Shown here: piece by piece, positions 1 through 7,736 of the stretch
Position numbering within the stretch: position 1 is the stretch's first letter
How the letters are laid out: every line of letters begins with the position of its first letter
DNA from: Bacteroidota bacterium
GTDB lineage: Bacteria > Bacteroidota > Bacteroidia > Chitinophagales > Chitinophagaceae
Assembly (NCBI GenBank): GCA_023429985.1
Contig: JAEZCV010000088.1
Coordinates: 1-14,225, forward strand
DNA length: 14,225 nucleotides
Direction: 5' to 3'
Translations under genes and position numbers: made by a program
Notes under the pieces: generated by a model
Seen by the model: the letters and a program-made list of their open reading frames with translations, nothing else
Told to the model about the DNA's origin: nothing
Database searches by the model: none

Positions 1-1024
1 CCTCTTTAACCAGAATCCCTTCCAATCTTAATTGTTCAATGGATCTCTTTCGGGCTTCAAACCTGTCGAGGCCCACAAATACTTCTGCAGCATCGCTTAA
101 CGTACCATCTTCATTCAGCGTATCAATTATAGGAAGATGATGCTTTAAACCAAGGTTGTAATCGTTAATATCATGTGCCGGGGTAACTTTTAAGGCACCT
201 GTACCAAATGAAGGGTCAACATATTCATCAAAGATCAATGGCACCTCACGGTTTACAAGTGGTACAATTAATTTACGGCCTTTTAAATGCACATAACGTT
301 CATCGTTAGGGTGTACGCAAACGGCAGTATCACCCATGATGGTTTCCGGCCTTTGTGTAGCAATTAAAATGAATTCATCTTTTTCGGACGGATCATTTTT
401 TTTCACTGCATATTTTACATAGTAAAGCTTTCCCTGAACATCTTTGTATTCCACTTCTTCATCGCTCAATGCTGTTTTTGCAGAGGGGTCCCAGTTGATC
501 ATTCGCGCGCCGCGATAGATCATGCCCTTATTATATAAATCAACAAAAACTTTAATAACCGCTTTGTAATAGTGGTCATCCATTGTAAACGTTACACGGT
601 TCCAGTCAACACTGCATCCCAGTTTTTTAATTTGGTGGTAAATGATGCCACCGTATTTTTCTTTCCATTCAAAAGCATGACCGAGAAAGGTTTCGCGCGT
701 AAGCTGGTTTTTGAAGATGCCTTTTTCTTTTTCCAGCATGTGCACCACTTTGGCTTCGGTTGCTATGGAGGCATGATCGCTGCCAGGCACCCAGCAGGCA
801 TTGTAGCCGCTCATGCGTGCTTTTCGAACCAGCACATCCTGAACAGTTTCGTTCAGTGTATGGCCCATATGCAGCACTCCGGTTACGTTAGGAGGAGGAA
901 TGACCACGGTGAATGGCTTCCTTTCGTCGGGAAAGCTGTTGAAGTAAGCTTTCTCCATCCAGTGACTATACCATTTTTCCTCTACCTGCTGTGGTTCAAA
1001 ATTTTTGGAAAGAGTTGTGCTCAT
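1..1024 (-). CDS. valS: Valyl-tRNA synthetase, N-terminal part (runs off window)
   Basis: Class I aminoacyl-tRNA synthetase that charges tRNA-Val with valine in the cytoplasm. Reading leftwards from the ATG at 1024 gives 341 codons without a stop, roughly the first 40 percent of a typical ValRS. Visible signatures: PPPNVTGVLHMGH around residues 43-55, whose HMGH (52-55) is the class I HIGH motif; PGSDHASIATE at 80-90, matching the conserved ValRS GTDHAGIATQ block; and, further on, RPETIMGDTAV and GTGALKVTPAHD, typical of the inserted CP1 editing domain that hydrolyses mischarged threonine. The KMSKS loop and anticodon-binding domain lie outside the window. The start is supported by the family N-terminus (MSTTLSKNFEP, then a WY/W pair) and by a TACATTTG box 17 nt upstream. 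It follows the response regulator gene by 46 bp on the same strand but probably has its own promoter. The identification is firm. Confidence 0.97.
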   Translation of the reverse strand, partial: MSTTLSKNFEPQQVEEKWYSHWMEKAYFNSFPDERKPFTVVIPPPNVTGVLHMGHTLNETVQDVLVRKARMSGYNACWVPGSDHASIATEAKVVHMLEKEKGIFKNQLTRETFLGHAFEWKEKYGGIIYHQIKKLGCSVDWNRVTFTMDDHYYKAVIKVFVDLYNKGMIYRGARMINWDPSAKTALSDEEVEYKDVQGKLYYVKYAVKKNDPSEKDEFILIATQRPETIMGDTAVCVHPNDERYVHLKGRKLIVPLVNREVPLIFDEYVDPSFGTGALKVTPAHDINDYNLGLKHHLPIIDTLNEDGTLSDAAEVFVGLDRFEARKRSIEQLRLEGILVKE

Positions 1025-1041
1025 GCGCTGTAAATTGGCTG

Positions 1042-1049
1042 CAAATGTA
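1042..1049 (-). promoter_or_regulatory. Putative -7 box (TACATTTG) of valS
   Basis: On the minus strand the 46-bp gap between the response regulator stop and the valS ATG holds TACATTTG, a perfect match to the Bacteroidetes primary sigma -7 consensus TAnnTTTG. It ends 17 nt before the ATG, leaving room for a leader of about 10 nt. No good TTTG -33 element is visible at the expected spacing, so this is a moderate call. Confidence 0.4.
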
Positions 1050-1070
1050 ATCAGCTAATTTACAAATTGG

Positions 1071-1718
1071 CTAATTCTCAAAATCCAATTGGCTGTTGTT
1101 GATGAAATTAACAAGTGCAGCCGCATTTTTCAGGTTCAGTTTTTTAAGGATATTATAGCGATGAACTTCCACCGTTTTCACGGAAATATTTAAAGAATCT
1201 GCTATTTCTTTTGAAGAAAATCCTTTTTTGATAAAGGTGATGATCTCGATCTCCCTTTGTGAAAGTGAGTTCAGTCCGCCCTGCTGGTCTTCGCCGCTGA
1301 TCACCTGTTCTGATAAAATATTCTTGATCTCTTCGCAGATATATTTTCTTCCGGCCTGTATCTCCATGATAGCCTTGAACATTTCTTCCCGTGAAGAATT
1401 CTTGGTAACATAACCCATAGCACCTTTCTGTATCATTTTTCGGGCATAGGTGGGCTGGGTGTGAAGGGAAACCCCCAGGATACGGGACCCCGGTGAAAAC
1501 TTCCGTATCAGGGAAGTGGCTTCAATACCGTTCATTCCGGGCAGGTTGATGTCCATGATCACAATCTGAGGCCTTAATTGTTTTGCCAGTTCAACAGCAT
1601 CTTCTCCACTGCCTGTTTCAGCAATTACCTTAAAACGCGGATCGGTATTTAAAATAAAACTCCAGGTTTCTCTCACGAGGGTATGGTCGTCGGCTATTAG
1701 TATCGTTATTTTCTCCAT
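1071..1718 (-). CDS. NarL/FixJ-family response regulator (REC + LuxR HTH)
   Basis: A 215-residue DNA-binding response regulator. The receiver domain (about 4-120) has the acidic pair D10-D11, the phospho-acceptor D56 in IVIMDINLPG, a switch residue S84 and the conserved K106 in YVTKNSS. A linker leads to a LuxR/GerE-type helix-turn-helix at about 148-208, with SLSQREIEIITFIKKG and the recognition-helix region ISVKTVEVHRYNILKKL. The length is normal for the family and all key receiver residues are present, so phosphorylation-controlled transcription is expected. It starts 9 bp after the stop of the large HisKA_3 sensor kinase on the same strand, so the two almost certainly form a co-transcribed cognate pair. 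The regulated genes cannot be told from the window. Confidence 0.95.
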   Translation of the reverse strand: MEKITILIADDHTLVRETWSFILNTDPRFKVIAETGSGEDAVELAKQLRPQIVIMDINLPGMNGIEATSLIRKFSPGSRILGVSLHTQPTYARKMIQKGAMGYVTKNSSREEMFKAIMEIQAGRKYICEEIKNILSEQVISGEDQQGGLNSLSQREIEIITFIKKGFSSKEIADSLNISVKTVEVHRYNILKKLNLKNAAALVNFINNSQLDFEN

Positions 1719-1727
1719 TTTATATCC

Positions 1728-4700
1728 TTACTTGGTTTTTGATATTGGGAATTTAATTATGATTCTGGATCCTTTATAAGGCATGCTTTCAATTTTATGT
1801 GTTCCGTTGATCAAATAGATCCTGTTTTGAATATTTTTCAAACCTATACCCGTTTTGATGGTTTTCATATCAAATCCAACCCCGTTATCTTCAATAATCA
1901 CGGTAGCCTGCCTTTCTTCGAGTGTAAATTTAATAAGAACTATTCCAGCCTGAGCATGTTTTATGGCATTGTTCAGTGCTTCCTGAATTATCCGGAAAAT
2001 AGTAAGTTTTTGGTTGGCGTCGAATCTTTGCTCTACGCTTTCATCCGCCTCCAGTTTAATTTTAAGTTTACCGGTGAGTTGAATATTTTCAATCAGGTCA
2101 TTTATGGAGGATAAAAGGCCCAGGTCGCCAATGGTTGGATCCATTAAGGAACGGGATAACTGCCTGATTTCATTTATTACTGATCTGATATTTTGTACAG
2201 ATTTTTTTATCAATTCATCCTTCATTTCGGCATTATCGCCTGCGAGCTCAAGATATAGTTTTGTGGTGGTAAGTACCTGGTTTACATTATCATGGAGTTC
2301 CTTTCCAATTTCGCGTCTTTCCTGTTCCTGGGTTTCCACGGTAGCCAGGTTAATGGCTTTCTGGTGTTCGAGTTCATGACTTAACAGTTCCCGCTCCAGC
2401 CTTTTTCTTTCTGAAATATCCTGGGCAGCCCCTATCATTCGTACCGGCTTTCCTTCGGTATTACGAATGACCGTGCCGCGACTATACACATGGGAATAGG
2501 TTCCATCATCTTTTCGAAACCTGTATTCCATATCAAATTGATTCTGCCTTTTGGAATTCAAAATTTTCCCCACAAGTTTTTGAAGATGCCTGCGGTCATC
2601 CGGATGAATATGTTCCACCCATTTTTCAAAATTCGAAATTTTTGAAGGATCGGAAATGCCATATACATTTAATACACCTGATGGGTCGCGGTAAAATTCG
2701 TTGGTTTCCATATTCCAGTCCCAGATAAGGTCATGCGTAGCCTTCATCATGTTATCAAACCTTTCATTGGCAATTTTTATTTCCTGCAAAGACCAGTGGT
2801 TTTCCCAAACAATCCTTAGTATGCTTGATAGTCTTTCAATGGAATATTTTTCTTCGGCGCCAGGCTCTCGAGCTGTTTTAAAAAACAGGGTGAAGCAGCC
2901 TATTACGCGACCTGTATTTTGCACAATAGGGAAGGACCAACACGAAAGGATATTGTATTTTTTAATAACCTTGAGATGCTTCTGATAGAAAGCCTCCTGA
3001 TCCATTACATAAACACTCACTGGTTGTTTACTGTATATGGCAGAACCAAATGACCCATGACTGTGCTCTATTTTTCCTTTTATAAGTATTTCAAATTCAG
3101 GAAAAACAGGAGCGCTAACATAACCCGCATTAAAATTTTCATCTACAAAAAGAAATGCGGCCATTGCTTCGGGGTGCAAGCTGCCAATGCCCTGCAGCAT
3201 ATAATCCACTACCTTTTCAATTTTAATATCGGGATTGGAAGTCATTTCAAAAACTGTTCTTTCAATGGCAAGCAGGTCTTCTCCCAATCTTCTTTCTGTA
3301 ATATCCTGGATAGAGCCGATCATTTTAATAGCTTTTCCTTCCTTGTTGCGAATAATATAACCCCGGTCCAGCACATGCCTGTAAGTGTGATCGTTTTTTT
3401 TGAACCTGTAATCGCTTTTCCAGAAAGATGCAGCCGGATTCTTTAAAACGTGTTGTAAACTTCCGGAAGCAATTTCCCTGTCCTGGGGGTGAACAAGTTT
3501 TTTCCATTCAATGATAGTTCTTACAGGTTCGGAATATTGAAACAAAGTATAAAAACCTTCGCCCCAGTATAAATGGTCGTTCTCAATTTCCCATTCATAA
3601 ATAGCATCGGAAGCCGCTTTACTTGCAAGGATAAATCTTTCATTACTTCGTCTAAGATCTTCTTCTGCCTGCTTTTCTATTGTTATATCTTTTAAGGCCC
3701 CTACAACCCTGATAGCTTTCCCGGTCTCATCGCGGGTAACAATGGCCTTATCGGAAATAAATGCGTAAGTGCCATCGCTCTTTTTTAAACGATAATTCAT
3801 TTCCCATTTAAAAATTTTGGGATCGGAAAGTGAATCAAAATATTTTTTAATGGTATCCGCTTTGTCATCCGGGTGAATGTTTTCATGCCAGTTATCCAGC
3901 TTAAAATATTCATTAGATGCACGGCCAAGGATCCTGGAATAGGCAGGACTAATAAAAAACTCTCTTGTTAACGGGTTCCATTCCCACAATGCATCTGAGG
4001 ATGCAATCGAAGCCATTTCAAATCTTTCATGGCTTAACTTTAATTCATTTTCAACTTTAATTTTCTCCGTTACGTCAATAACAGATTCCAGTCGGCGGTT
4101 TTTTATGCCGGGGAAAATTTCTCTGCCAAAAACTTCAACATAAAAAATTTCACCGGACTTTTTTTTATGTCTGCAGATCGTATGTGTCTGGGAATGGTCC
4201 TTATTTAAAGTTTTAAGTTCTTCTTCAAGCTTTGGAATGTCTTCCGCAGGGCGAAGGTCTTTTATAGTCAGGTTTAAAAACTCATCGTTATTATAACCAT
4301 ATAAAGCAAGGGCCGCATCGTTGGCTTCGATAATTTTTAAACTTGCCGTATCGTATTTCCACATGGCTATTGGATGGTTATAAAAAAAGTAGCGGTACTT
4401 TTCCAGTGATCTTTTTTCTTCCGTTCGGTCTTTCGCCGTAATTAAAAAATATTCAGGTTCACCTCCGTGTTTTACTGGTTTGAAAAAAAAATCGAAAATT
4501 TTATCCTGCCCATGGATGTTAAAAAGGAATTCCTGTTTATTTTCTTTCGCTTCTTCAATCATCGCTGTTAATTGCCTGAACAGGGCAGGGCAGGAGGGTG
4601 CGATAAATTGCGAGAGGTTTTCGCCAGCACTTATATAAGTTCCAGTGATATCATGTATTTTTTGGGCAGATGCTTCACCTATAAATATTATATCGAGATT

Positions 4701-4814
4701 GGGATCCAGTAAGATCAGGATGTCGCTTATATTATCCAGCGCAGCAAAAAGGGGTTTTAGCCCGCTGTTTTCGGGTGACTGGGCATTATGCTGGAAGCCG
4801 CTCTTATCCTGCAT
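1728..4814 (-). CDS. Multi-PAS/GAF sensor histidine kinase (NarX-type HisKA_3)
   Basis: A 1028-residue sensor kinase with no obvious transmembrane segment or signal peptide, so probably cytoplasmic. Domains in order: a degenerate PAS (about 20-130), PAS (138-255), PAS_3-like (263-383), PAS_3-like (391-508), GAF (512-672), PAS_3-like (683-805), then a HisKA_3 dimerisation/phosphotransfer domain with EIGKELHDNVNQ (phospho-acceptor H841) and a HATPase_c domain. The N box is EALNNAIKHA (N948/N949), the G1 box DNGVGFD (976-982) and the G2 box GIGLKNIQNR (989-998). All catalytic motifs look intact. HisKA_3 kinases normally pair with NarL/LuxR regulators, and such a regulator gene begins 9 bp downstream. 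The start at 4814 is the first ATG after an in-frame TAG. The input signal is unknown; the many PAS modules and the GAF point to intracellular small-molecule or redox sensing. Confidence 0.95.
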   Translation of the reverse strand: MQDKSGFQHNAQSPENSGLKPLFAALDNISDILILLDPNLDIIFIGEASAQKIHDITGTYISAGENLSQFIAPSCPALFRQLTAMIEEAKENKQEFLFNIHGQDKIFDFFFKPVKHGGEPEYFLITAKDRTEEKRSLEKYRYFFYNHPIAMWKYDTASLKIIEANDAALALYGYNNDEFLNLTIKDLRPAEDIPKLEEELKTLNKDHSQTHTICRHKKKSGEIFYVEVFGREIFPGIKNRRLESVIDVTEKIKVENELKLSHERFEMASIASSDALWEWNPLTREFFISPAYSRILGRASNEYFKLDNWHENIHPDDKADTIKKYFDSLSDPKIFKWEMNYRLKKSDGTYAFISDKAIVTRDETGKAIRVVGALKDITIEKQAEEDLRRSNERFILASKAASDAIYEWEIENDHLYWGEGFYTLFQYSEPVRTIIEWKKLVHPQDREIASGSLQHVLKNPAASFWKSDYRFKKNDHTYRHVLDRGYIIRNKEGKAIKMIGSIQDITERRLGEDLLAIERTVFEMTSNPDIKIEKVVDYMLQGIGSLHPEAMAAFLFVDENFNAGYVSAPVFPEFEILIKGKIEHSHGSFGSAIYSKQPVSVYVMDQEAFYQKHLKVIKKYNILSCWSFPIVQNTGRVIGCFTLFFKTAREPGAEEKYSIERLSSILRIVWENHWSLQEIKIANERFDNMMKATHDLIWDWNMETNEFYRDPSGVLNVYGISDPSKISNFEKWVEHIHPDDRRHLQKLVGKILNSKRQNQFDMEYRFRKDDGTYSHVYSRGTVIRNTEGKPVRMIGAAQDISERKRLERELLSHELEHQKAINLATVETQEQERREIGKELHDNVNQVLTTTKLYLELAGDNAEMKDELIKKSVQNIRSVINEIRQLSRSLMDPTIGDLGLLSSINDLIENIQLTGKLKIKLEADESVEQRFDANQKLTIFRIIQEALNNAIKHAQAGIVLIKFTLEERQATVIIEDNGVGFDMKTIKTGIGLKNIQNRIYLINGTHKIESMPYKGSRIIIKFPISKTK

Positions 4815-4996
4815 GGGTTTACATTCTGCCTGAACCAGGCTGCCCTAAGTTAACCATTTTGCTATCAGAATTAAATTTTCAGATAAACTTATTTGCTCTG
4901 CGAAGCATAGATAGTAGTTAAACGCAGTAAATGGATTTGAGTAATTCTCTCATTTGACTGGAATGATTATCTTGAAAAAAAATTAATAACCAGTTC

Positions 4997-5728
4997 ATGG
5001 AAAGAAAAATTACATCCTGGTATAGCTCCAGGTTAGACAAGGAAATGCCTGTAGCAGTATATGGATATTATGGATTTTCACTTTTATTGGTGCCTACCGC
5101 GGCAGCAGATTTTTTGGAATATGAAAGGTTTCAGCTCATAGATGCGCTTGCGCCTCATATAAACAGTGGTAAGTGCAAAGTATTTTCCATTAATAGTATC
5201 AATAATGAAAGCTGGCTGAATACCCACATGGATCCTACGCACAAGGCCAAACGGCATATGCAGTTCAATGAATATGTTTTTGAAGAAGTAATACCTTTTA
5301 TTAAAACCAATACCAGTAATGAAACACCCATTATTATTTGCGGAGCCTCTTTCGGTGCATTACATTCAATGAATTTGTTTTTGAAGCGCCCCGACCTTTT
5401 GAATGGAGTAATTGGAATGAGCGGTGTTTACGACCTTACTGAATACACCAGGGGATTTTTCAGCGATGATGTTTATTTCAACAGCCCGCAACATTATATG
5501 CCTAATCTTAGTGATCATCACCTGCTGGAGCAAATCAGGCAAAGCCGGCATATACATTTATTCAGCGGTAGCGGAGATTATGAGGATCCAAATGCAAGCA
5601 GAAGTTTTGCTGCTGTTTTGTATGGCAAGAATATTAATTATGAACTCGACATCTGGGGAAATGAATGGCGACACGACTGGAATACTTGGAGGGTGATGTT
5701 GCCGGAATATTTAGCCACGCGTTTTTAA
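4997..5728 (+). CDS. Alpha/beta hydrolase, esterase-type
   Basis: A 243-residue protein with the layout of a compact cytoplasmic alpha/beta-hydrolase of the putative esterase D/COG4947 kind. The nucleophile elbow is IIICGASFGALHS with GxSxG serine S118. An acid is offered by SGSGDYEDP (D194, or D197), and the expected C-terminal histidine lies in EWRHDWNTW (H226), so a complete Ser-Asp-His triad can be proposed. There is no signal peptide. The N-terminal MERKITSWYSSRLDKEMPVAVYG region resembles the N-terminus of this esterase family. It is transcribed alone, divergent from the sensor kinase across 182 bp and convergent with clpS. The natural substrate cannot be read from the sequence; an acyl or thio-ester is only the family expectation. 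Confidence 0.85.
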   Translation: MERKITSWYSSRLDKEMPVAVYGYYGFSLLLVPTAAADFLEYERFQLIDALAPHINSGKCKVFSINSINNESWLNTHMDPTHKAKRHMQFNEYVFEEVIPFIKTNTSNETPIIICGASFGALHSMNLFLKRPDLLNGVIGMSGVYDLTEYTRGFFSDDVYFNSPQHYMPNLSDHHLLEQIRQSRHIHLFSGSGDYEDPNASRSFAAVLYGKNINYELDIWGNEWRHDWNTWRVMLPEYLATRF

Positions 5729-5758
5729 TATATATCCATCACCAGGAATTATGTGTAT

Positions 5759-5842
5759 GAAGACAACGCCTCGTGTCTCTACAAACTAAACCTGCCAAAC
5801 GGGGGCAGTAAACTAAACGACTAAACAACTAACGACTAAACC
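5759..5842. repeat. Intergenic palindromes plus octamer-like tandem repeat
   Basis: The 114-bp gap between the convergent hydrolase and clpS genes holds three small structures. At 5761-5778, AGACA and TGTCT flank an 8-bp spacer, followed by CTAC, which recalls dispersed GTAGAGAC-type palindromes of many genomes. At 5792-5808, CTGCC and GGCAG could form a short stem and, read on the minus strand with a following T-rich stretch, a weak terminator for clpS. At 5811-5842 there are four imperfect copies of an ACTAAACG-like 7-8 bp unit. No coding signal is seen. Confidence 0.5.
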
Positions 5843-6136
5843 CTACGCAGGCACCATCTCCACTGTAGCACCAATACCTCTTTCGGTGATGGCGTCGCAT
5901 AAGGGCTTGAGTTCTTCGTAGGATCCGTTCTTTACAGCATATTTTCCGCGGAAATGAATGATGTAGGCACATTGCTCGGCCTGTTCAAAACTTTGCTGGC
6001 ATACCTCAACCAAAGTTTCAATTACCCACTCAAAAGTATTTACCTCGTCGTTCCAGACTACCAGGCTGAATGGATCAAGCGTATCAGTAAGAATTTCTGA
6101 TACTTCATGCGGGGATGTTTTTTCCTGTCCTTTCAT
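5843..6136 (-). CDS. clpS: ATP-dependent Clp protease adaptor ClpS
   Basis: ClpS binds the N-terminal domain of the ClpA/ClpC chaperone and delivers N-degron substrates to ClpAP-type proteases. From the chosen start (MKGQEKTSPH) the protein has 97 residues. The ClpS core begins at LVVWNDEVNTFEWVIETL (N29-D30 correspond to the conserved ND of the substrate pocket). It continues through CAYIIHFRGKYAVKNGSYEELKPL (H61 in the conserved helix) and ends in the usual beta-strand, GIGATVEMV. An in-frame ATG 51 bp further upstream would add a hydrophobic 17-residue stretch not typical of ClpS, and a TACCTTTG box lies 6 nt before the chosen ATG, so the shorter start is preferred. The guaD stop is 60 bp upstream on the same strand. 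The family call is firm; the start is probable. Confidence 0.93.
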   Translation of the reverse strand: MKGQEKTSPHEVSEILTDTLDPFSLVVWNDEVNTFEWVIETLVEVCQQSFEQAEQCAYIIHFRGKYAVKNGSYEELKPLCDAITERGIGATVEMVPA

Positions 6137-6142
6137 GAACAA

Positions 6143-6150
6143 CAAAGGTA
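6143..6150 (-). promoter_or_regulatory. Putative -7 box (TACCTTTG) of clpS
   Basis: TACCTTTG on the minus strand matches TAnnTTTG exactly and ends only 6 nt before the preferred clpS ATG. If used, the transcript would be leaderless or nearly so. The same octamer at the same 6-nt spacing precedes mtaB in this window. No clear -33 element is visible. Confidence 0.4.
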
Positions 6151-6196
6151 AACATGTAATTCTAAGTATCCTTCTTAAAGAGATCAAAAAATGAGG

Positions 6197-6670
6197 TTAG
6201 TATTCGATCTTTTCTGTGCTTTGCTTCCATTTTTCAAAGGCAATCAAAGCTTCATTGCGCATGATCTGGCGTGTGAAAAGTTTTCTTTTTTCTATGGGAA
6301 GTGCAATTTCTTTATAAATGAAATCATCATCAAAATTTATGGCAGCAGCATCTTCCTTGCTGTTGGCATAAAATAATTTATCGGGTCGTGCCCAATAGAT
6401 AGCAGCCAGGCACATGGGGCAGGGTTCGCAGCTGGCATAGATCTCGCAACCGGTGAGCTGGTAAGTACCCAGTATCCTGCAGGCTTCACGTATAGCCACC
6501 ACTTCGGCATGCGCCGTTGGGTCGTTGTTTGTTGTTACCAGGTTGGTACCACGTGCAATGATCTTTCCATCTTTTACCACAACTGCACCGAAAGGACCGC
6601 CGGTGGCCGTTTCCACGTTTTGAACGGAGAGCAAAATAGCTTCTTTCATAAAATCATTTTCCTGCGACAT
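6197..6670 (-). CDS. guaD: Guanine deaminase (CDA-fold nucleoside/base deaminase)
   Basis: A 157-residue zinc-dependent deaminase of the cytidine deaminase fold. It is predicted to convert guanine to xanthine and ammonia in purine salvage. The zinc site is complete: DPTAHAEVVAI supplies H54 and the proton-shuttle E56, and SCEPCPMCLAAIYWARP supplies C81 and C84. The N-terminal GGPFGAVVVKDGKII, the INFDDDFIYKEI segment (acidic residues around D114-D115) and the terminal Tyr (EKIEY) closely resemble Bacillus-type GuaD, where a C-terminal Tyr contributes to the active site of the domain-swapped dimer. These features argue against TadA, the tRNA adenosine deaminase. The start ATG at 6670 fits the family length. 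It is divergent from the lipoprotein-like gene at 6873 and upstream of clpS. Confidence 0.9.
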   Translation of the reverse strand: MSQENDFMKEAILLSVQNVETATGGPFGAVVVKDGKIIARGTNLVTTNNDPTAHAEVVAIREACRILGTYQLTGCEIYASCEPCPMCLAAIYWARPDKLFYANSKEDAAAINFDDDFIYKEIALPIEKRKLFTRQIMRNEALIAFEKWKQSTEKIEY

Positions 6671-6687
6671 ATTCCGGATTTTGGTTC

Positions 6688-6695
6688 CAAAGGTA
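6688..6695 (-). promoter_or_regulatory. Putative -7 box (TACCTTTG) of guaD
   Basis: TACCTTTG on the minus strand, an exact TAnnTTTG match, ends 17 nt before the guaD ATG. The predicted leader would be about 10-12 nt. The -33 region lacks an obvious TTTG. Confidence 0.37.
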
Positions 6696-6872
6696 AGGTT
6701 GAAGTATATGCTGCGGTAAGTTTCAGGAATGCTAAAATTTTTACTGGCTGCAATAAAATTTTCTCAAATGAGTTATGCAAAATATAGCAGTTGATGCAAG
6801 GCTATATTCAATCCATACCCATTTTCGTTTTTGATCTTTTCAGCAGTGATAATTTAGTTTAAAGTTAAGTTT

Positions 6873-7475
6873 ATGAACCAGAAACCATACTTCGGCATAT
6901 TGCTCATTTTAATGAGTGCAGGCATAATTTTCGGTTTCCGGGGATGTACCAAAGAAAAAAGTTTTGAACCCGGCCCGGCACCTGAAATGCATTATACTTC
7001 ACACAATGATCTTAAGGTTATTGATATGAATATGAGATCTATTGATGTTGATGGTGATGGCAAGAATGATTTCAGTTTCCAGGTATTACCGGTTGGAGAT
7101 CCTGTTTTGCAACGTGACAGGAAACAATTTTACATTTACTCCAAAACACATACAGCATTATTGAATGATGCCAATGATTTTTCACCAGCACTTGTATTAG
7201 ACGATCGCATCATGCCCATGCACCAGGGATTTGCGTGGTGGGAGATATCTGCTGTGGTAATGGCGGAAAAAATTACACCTTCTGTTGGTATTCCTACATG
7301 GGAAGGAAATTTTGTAAATGCCTCCAACAAATTTGTTGGCTTTAGAATGCAGAAACCGGATGGTTATTATTATGGATGGATCCAGCTTTCTATTGACCAG
7401 GATAAGGAAGAACTGAAGATCCATAAATCAGGAATAGCACTAAAGCCGGATGTGGTGGTGAAGGCAGGGAGATGA
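6873..7475 (+). CDS. Putative lipoprotein/secreted protein with DxDGDG motif
   Basis: A 200-residue protein I cannot assign to a named family. It starts with a charged N-terminus and a hydrophobic stretch (FGILLILMSAGIIFGF, about 7-22) followed by FRGC. C25 could be lipidated, but Arg in the lipobox is unusual, so a plain signal peptide is also possible. Residues 57-67 (IDVDGDGKNDF) form a DxDGDGxxD calcium-binding-type loop, as found in EF-hand, dockerin or FG-GAP-like repeats. The C-terminal half (VGFRMQKPDGYYYGWIQLSID) has an aromatic, beta-rich look common in Bacteroidetes cell-surface proteins. It stands alone, divergent from guaD across 202 bp and convergent with the accessory cluster. 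A surface-exposed role is inference only. Confidence 0.72.
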   Translation: MNQKPYFGILLILMSAGIIFGFRGCTKEKSFEPGPAPEMHYTSHNDLKVIDMNMRSIDVDGDGKNDFSFQVLPVGDPVLQRDRKQFYIYSKTHTALLNDANDFSPALVLDDRIMPMHQGFAWWEISAVVMAEKITPSVGIPTWEGNFVNASNKFVGFRMQKPDGYYYGWIQLSIDQDKEELKIHKSGIALKPDVVVKAGR

Positions 7476-7736
7476 ATTTTCAAGTAATGGCAGATTGTAC
7501 TTTTATATAAGATATTCAGCTTTACTTCTTTTTGGTAAATATTAAGAGTAGGTAAAATTCTAATATAAATATCTTGATGAATTCATTACGATTTTATTTG
7601 AAAAATTATAACATAATCGTTGAAAGAAGAAAAAAATTTAAAAAAGATTGGTATGATTTGACTTAATCTATAAATAAAAGACGTCGGCCTTCAAACGTTG
7701 TGGGAATATAAATTTAAAGGAAGAGGAAAACATAAA
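7476..7736. other. AT-rich convergent intergenic region, nothing recognised
   Basis: These 261 bp lie between the 3' ends of the lipoprotein-like gene (plus) and the barrel-like gene (minus). The stretch is visibly AT-rich, with runs such as AAAAAAATTTAAAAAAG, and short ORFs only. I see no strong terminator hairpin, RNA gene or repeat. It marks the left edge of the AT-rich accessory segment. Confidence 0.4.

Noticed and set aside
572..1033. 153-codon plus-strand ORF
   Set aside because: It lies opposite valS, whose frame carries unmistakable class I synthetase motifs; the plus-strand product shows no family features.
6137..6187. ClpS start 51 bp further upstream
   Set aside because: The added 17 residues (MISLRRILRITCLPLLF) are hydrophobic and unlike ClpS N-termini, and a TACCTTTG box lies between the two ATGs.
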